Positions 5,663 to 8,324 of a stretch of DNA of 8,324 nt are shown one piece after another (position 1 is the first letter of the stretch; each line of letters begins with the position of its first letter). Source of the stretch: UBA8108 sp965659285 (lineage in GTDB: Bacteria > Planctomycetota > UBA8108). The position numbers and the translations under genes were made by a program. The notes under the pieces are model-generated. The model had not been told where the DNA came from and ran no database searches. It saw nothing but the letters and a program-made list of their open reading frames with translations. The stretch lies in assembly GCA_965659285.1 (NCBI GenBank), contig CBFHWB010000177.1, forward strand, positions 1-8,324. The letters run 5' to 3'.

Positions 5663-6341
5663 GATCCTGGTGATCGAAGATGAACCCGACCTGGCCATGG
5701 GCCTGAGGGACAACCTGGAATTTGAAGGCTACGAGGTGGCCATCGCCCACACTGGAGAAGATGGACTCGACCTCGCGGTGAAGGAACGACCCCACTGCAT
5801 CCTGCTGGACATCATGCTGCCGGGCATGGATGGTTTCGAGACCTGCCACGCGATCAGGAAGAACAGCGTCCGCGCCCCCATCCTCATGCTCACCGCCCTC
5901 AGCACCGAGGTTGACAAGGTCAAGGGGCTCGACCTGGGAGCGGACGACTACATCACCAAGCCCTTCGATCTCAAGGAACTCATGGCGAGAATCAGGGCTG
6001 CCCTGAGACGATTCGAGCCCATCGTGCAGCCAAAGAAGAGAAAGAAGCTCACCGTTGGAAAAGCGACGATCCTTCTCGACAGATCCCTCCTGCAGATCGA
6101 CGGTAAAGATGTTCCCCTCGGACACTATGAAACACAGATTCTGGAAATACTCTCAGAGGAGCCCGGGTCGGTCATCGACCGCCAGCACCTGCTCAGTGAA
6201 ATATGGGGGCTCGAAAACGAGCCCCTGAACCGCAGCGTCGACAATCACATCGTCAGCCTCCGGCGCAAGATCGAGGACGACCCCAAGGTTCCCAGGCATA
6301 TCATCACTGTCCATGGTTTCGGCTACAAACTGGTCAAATGA
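5652..6341 (+). CDS. OmpR/PhoB-type response regulator
   Basis: The protein has 229 residues, typical for this family. The receiver domain (about 1-118) has the acidic pocket Glu9-Asp10-Glu11, phosphoacceptor Asp53 in LLDIMLPGMDG, Thr81, Tyr100 and Lys103 in ITKPFD. A winged-helix DNA-binding domain follows (about 132-228), with LLSEIWG, the recognition-helix segment RSVDNHIVSLRRKI and the closing wing HGFGYKLVK. All catalytic residues are present, so normal phosphorylation by the kinase encoded just upstream is expected. Its ATG lies 11 bases inside the kinase gene, after GGAG (5641-5644), and its TGA overlaps the next start as ATGA (6338-6341). As a transcription factor it would bind direct repeats; the CGACAA pair ahead of the operon is one candidate, suggesting autoregulation. 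The targets are otherwise unknown. Confidence 0.96.
   Translation: MTAKILVIEDEPDLAMGLRDNLEFEGYEVAIAHTGEDGLDLAVKERPHCILLDIMLPGMDGFETCHAIRKNSVRAPILMLTALSTEVDKVKGLDLGADDYITKPFDLKELMARIRAALRRFEPIVQPKKRKKLTVGKATILLDRSLLQIDGKDVPLGHYETQILEILSEEPGSVIDRQHLLSEIWGLENEPLNRSVDNHIVSLRRKIEDDPKVPRHIITVHGFGYKLVK
6207..6226 (+). other. Strong hairpin inside the response-regulator gene
   Basis: GGGGCTCG (6207-6214), loop AAAA (6215-6218) and CGAGCCCC (6219-6226) form a perfect 8-bp stem, extendable by a G-U pair. It lies about 110 bases before the junction with the next gene. No T-run follows, so it is not a terminator. It may only reflect codon choice for Gly-Leu-Glu-Asn-Glu-Pro, or may affect mRNA stability. 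Confidence 0.4.
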
Positions 6342-8324
6342 AACTCGCGCGCATACCCATCGTCTTCTTTCTCCTGCTGCCCACCGGCTCTCTGCCGGCT
6401 CTTGATGACGCAGCCGAAGCCGAGGTGCTCCTCGAGAAGGCGGCCTACCTTGAATCGATCGGGGGGAACCCGCGCGAAGCCCTTCGACTCTATCGGGGCA
6501 TCCGAAAGACCGGACTGCCGGCGCAGACCATAGCCCGAGCCCTCCTCGGCGAAGCCACCTGCCTTGATGCCATGGGCCAGGACGAGCCCGCCCGGAGAAA
6601 ATTCCTCGAGCTTCTCGCCCGCTACCCGGACCAGGCGGAGTTCGCCGAGGCGGCGCGCGAGTACCTCTCAAGCCGCCTCTGGGACACCCCGGCCAGCTAT
6701 ATGCCGGAAAAGATGCTCTTCTACGCGGAGATGGTAAAACCCGGAAACGAGATCATCCGCCTCGCAAGCTCGATCAGGGGAACTCCGTTTGAAAATCCTG
6801 TCGATTCATCAAGAACCCTTGCGGCCAACCCTGAAGCGAACGCAGCCCAGGTACCCGGCGCAGGCTCCACCCGCTGGATCTCCGCCTTCCTCAGCAAGGC
6901 CGTGTTCAGAGAGATTTCAAAAATGGGCGGTGTCGCGTTTGGAGTGCCGGCGGAGGGCAACCCGGACAACGATTACCTCGCAGTACTCTCGGCCGGGAAA
7001 AGCGACGCGCTCTCGGGCTACATTACCTCGCTGCTCTCCCTGGAAAAACCGAGAGTCGTCGGCTTCATACAAGACATGCCGCTCTACGAGGTTCAGGCGG
7101 AGGACGACCCCGTCGATAAGAACTACTTTCTCGCGGCCGGGGAAAAGGTGGTGGTCCTGGGACGCCCCCGGCAACTGGTTGAAGAGGCCGTCAAGCGCCA
7201 CTCGAACCATTCGACGTCGCTGGCCACCAATTCGGAGTTCGTAAACGCCTGGTCGAAAAAAAAGGACGCTCTGATGTTTTTCTTCCTCGACGGAGGCGAG
7301 AGATTTTCAGACTCCCCCGGCTTCAAAGAAACGGCCAACGCGTTTAACCTCGGAGAAATCGGCCCGGTGTCCATGGCCATCTCGACAGACCCGGACACTG
7401 ACACGCTGTATGCGACCCTGTGGACAAAGAAAAACAGTCCGCAAAAGACCGGTCTCCTTGGCCGCCTGGCTACAGGCGAAGTTGATCCGGACCTCATCAG
7501 ATCGATGCCCCCGGAGTCCCTCGGCTTCTTCGCTTTAGCCTCAAAGGATCTGAAGGGAAAAATTTCTGACATCACATCCGGAATCGAGGCTCTCCCGGAT
7601 TCGCAGCGTCCACCCCTGGCCAACGGCCTGCGAACCGCCCTGGAATGGTTACTCGGAAAGAAGGAGCCCTTCAGCCTGCTGGCCGGCCAGACCCGCTCTG
7701 TCGTCATCGGCTCCTACCCGAACGCCGCGCTGCTCAAGATCTCCTCATCGTTAAAAGAATTTGGAAATCTCTCGGCCCTGCAGATCTACCGCCCCCTCTA
7801 TTTTGCGGCCCTCCAATTCAACGAGCCGATCGCTGGAGAGAAGATTCTTCGCAAGGCCATAGAAAAATACGCGGCCGGCCTGCCGGGAGCATCCGCGGCT
7901 CTCGAATTCCGCCAGGAGCCCCTGGGGAAACAGCCGGGCAGCCCTCCCCATCATTTCGTGCAGCCGCTGCCCGGAATACGGCCCGGCTATATCAGGATCA
8001 AGGAACAGTTCATCATCGCAATGTCCCCCGCCATCCTGAAGGCGGCCGTACGAAGCCGCAACCTGGACGACAAGAACAGGTTCCCTCTCCCCGCTGACGG
8101 GTCATCAAAAATTCTTTACCTCCGGCCAAAGCCGATCTTCAGCGCCCTGGCCCCTCTCAATAAGCAAATCCCGATTCTTGCCCTCAAGAATATGAAAGCG
8201 GCCGTACTCTCAACCAGGGAAGAAAACGATGCTCTCACCATCGACCTCACGATCTCTAACCTGCTGCCCACATTAAACGGGTTCCTCAACAACCTGGCCG
8301 AGAGCATCAATGAATCGGAAATCA
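6338..8324 (+). CDS. Exported TPR-like protein with two DUF3352-like domains (3' end outside window)
   Basis: The frame is open from the ATG at 6338 to the window end, giving 662 residues with no stop. The start overlaps the response-regulator stop as ATGA. Residues 1-21 form a Sec signal peptide: Lys-Arg, a hydrophobic core IPIVFFLLL, and a probable cleavage site after SLPA. There is no lipobox cysteine. Residues about 24-115 are helical with TPR-like spacing (AAYLESIGGNPREALRLY, then ALLGEATCLDAMGQDEPARR). The remainder alternates beta strands and helices in a pattern that reminds me of DUF3352 proteins: a strand pair, then a 'value of the stored score' strand followed by LVEEAVKR and a 'SLA...F' segment (residues 262-301). 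A weaker second copy appears at about 550-575. The closing part (about 619-656) resembles the end of such domains, so the stop is probably near. No enzyme motif was seen. Operon position suggests it serves the signalling pair; the function is unknown. Confidence 0.85.
   Translation, partial: MKLARIPIVFFLLLPTGSLPALDDAAEAEVLLEKAAYLESIGGNPREALRLYRGIRKTGLPAQTIARALLGEATCLDAMGQDEPARRKFLELLARYPDQAEFAEAAREYLSSRLWDTPASYMPEKMLFYAEMVKPGNEIIRLASSIRGTPFENPVDSSRTLAANPEANAAQVPGAGSTRWISAFLSKAVFREISKMGGVAFGVPAEGNPDNDYLAVLSAGKSDALSGYITSLLSLEKPRVVGFIQDMPLYEVQAEDDPVDKNYFLAAGEKVVVLGRPRQLVEEAVKRHSNHSTSLATNSEFVNAWSKKKDALMFFFLDGGERFSDSPGFKETANAFNLGEIGPVSMAISTDPDTDTLYATLWTKKNSPQKTGLLGRLATGEVDPDLIRSMPPESLGFFALASKDLKGKISDITSGIEALPDSQRPPLANGLRTALEWLLGKKEPFSLLAGQTRSVVIGSYPNAALLKISSSLKEFGNLSALQIYRPLYFAALQFNEPIAGEKILRKAIEKYAAGLPGASAALEFRQEPLGKQPGSPPHHFVQPLPGIRPGYIRIKEQFIIAMSPAILKAAVRSRNLDDKNRFPLPADGSSKILYLRPKPIFSALAPLNKQIPILALKNMKAAVLSTREENDALTIDLTISNLLPTLNGFLNNLAESINESEI

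Noticed and set aside
1..8324. Mobile elements, defence systems, CRISPR, tRNA or rRNA genes
   Set aside because: No terminal inverted repeats with a transposase, no regularly spaced repeats and no RNA gene signature were seen; the genes are housekeeping and signalling genes of similar base composition.

Overview
The window looks like chromosomal DNA of a GC-rich, Gram-negative-type bacterium. It has a futalosine-pathway menaquinone gene, a sensor kinase with a large extracytoplasmic domain, and an exported protein with a Sec signal peptide. I cannot name the phylum. The futalosine route and the TPR-rich secreted and sensory proteins would fit several deep lineages (for example deltaproteobacterial, acidobacterial or PVC-like groups), but nothing here decides it. 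I see no insertion sequence, phage gene, CRISPR array, tRNA or rRNA.

Layout. Bases 1-54 hold the last codons of an upstream gene whose TGA overlaps the ATG of mqnD (51-878, 1,4-dihydroxy-6-naphthoate synthase). A 612-bp stretch without a convincing gene follows (879-1490). It is rich in inverted repeats and ends in a good sigma70-type promoter. Next is a complete pgk (1491-2690, phosphoglycerate kinase). On the minus strand, converging on pgk with only 8 bp between the stops, lies a stand-alone PolB-type 3'-5' exonuclease (2699-3505). A short divergent region (3506-3613) separates it from a plus-strand operon.

The operon is the most interesting part. It encodes a membrane histidine kinase with a roughly 380-residue extracytoplasmic segment that looks TPR-like in part (3614-5662), an OmpR/PhoB-type response regulator (5652-6341), and a large exported protein running off the window (6338 to beyond 8324). 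The three genes overlap by 11 and 4 bases, which implies translational coupling. The last protein has a signal peptide, a TPR-like N-terminal part, and what looks like two divergent copies of a DUF3352-like domain.

How they may work together: the kinase and the exported protein would act on the same side of the inner membrane. A simple model is that the exported protein is the sensor's partner, input or output in an envelope-monitoring pathway. This is inference from gene order. Tandem CGACAA hexamers at 10-bp spacing in the divergent promoter region are a candidate binding site for the regulator.
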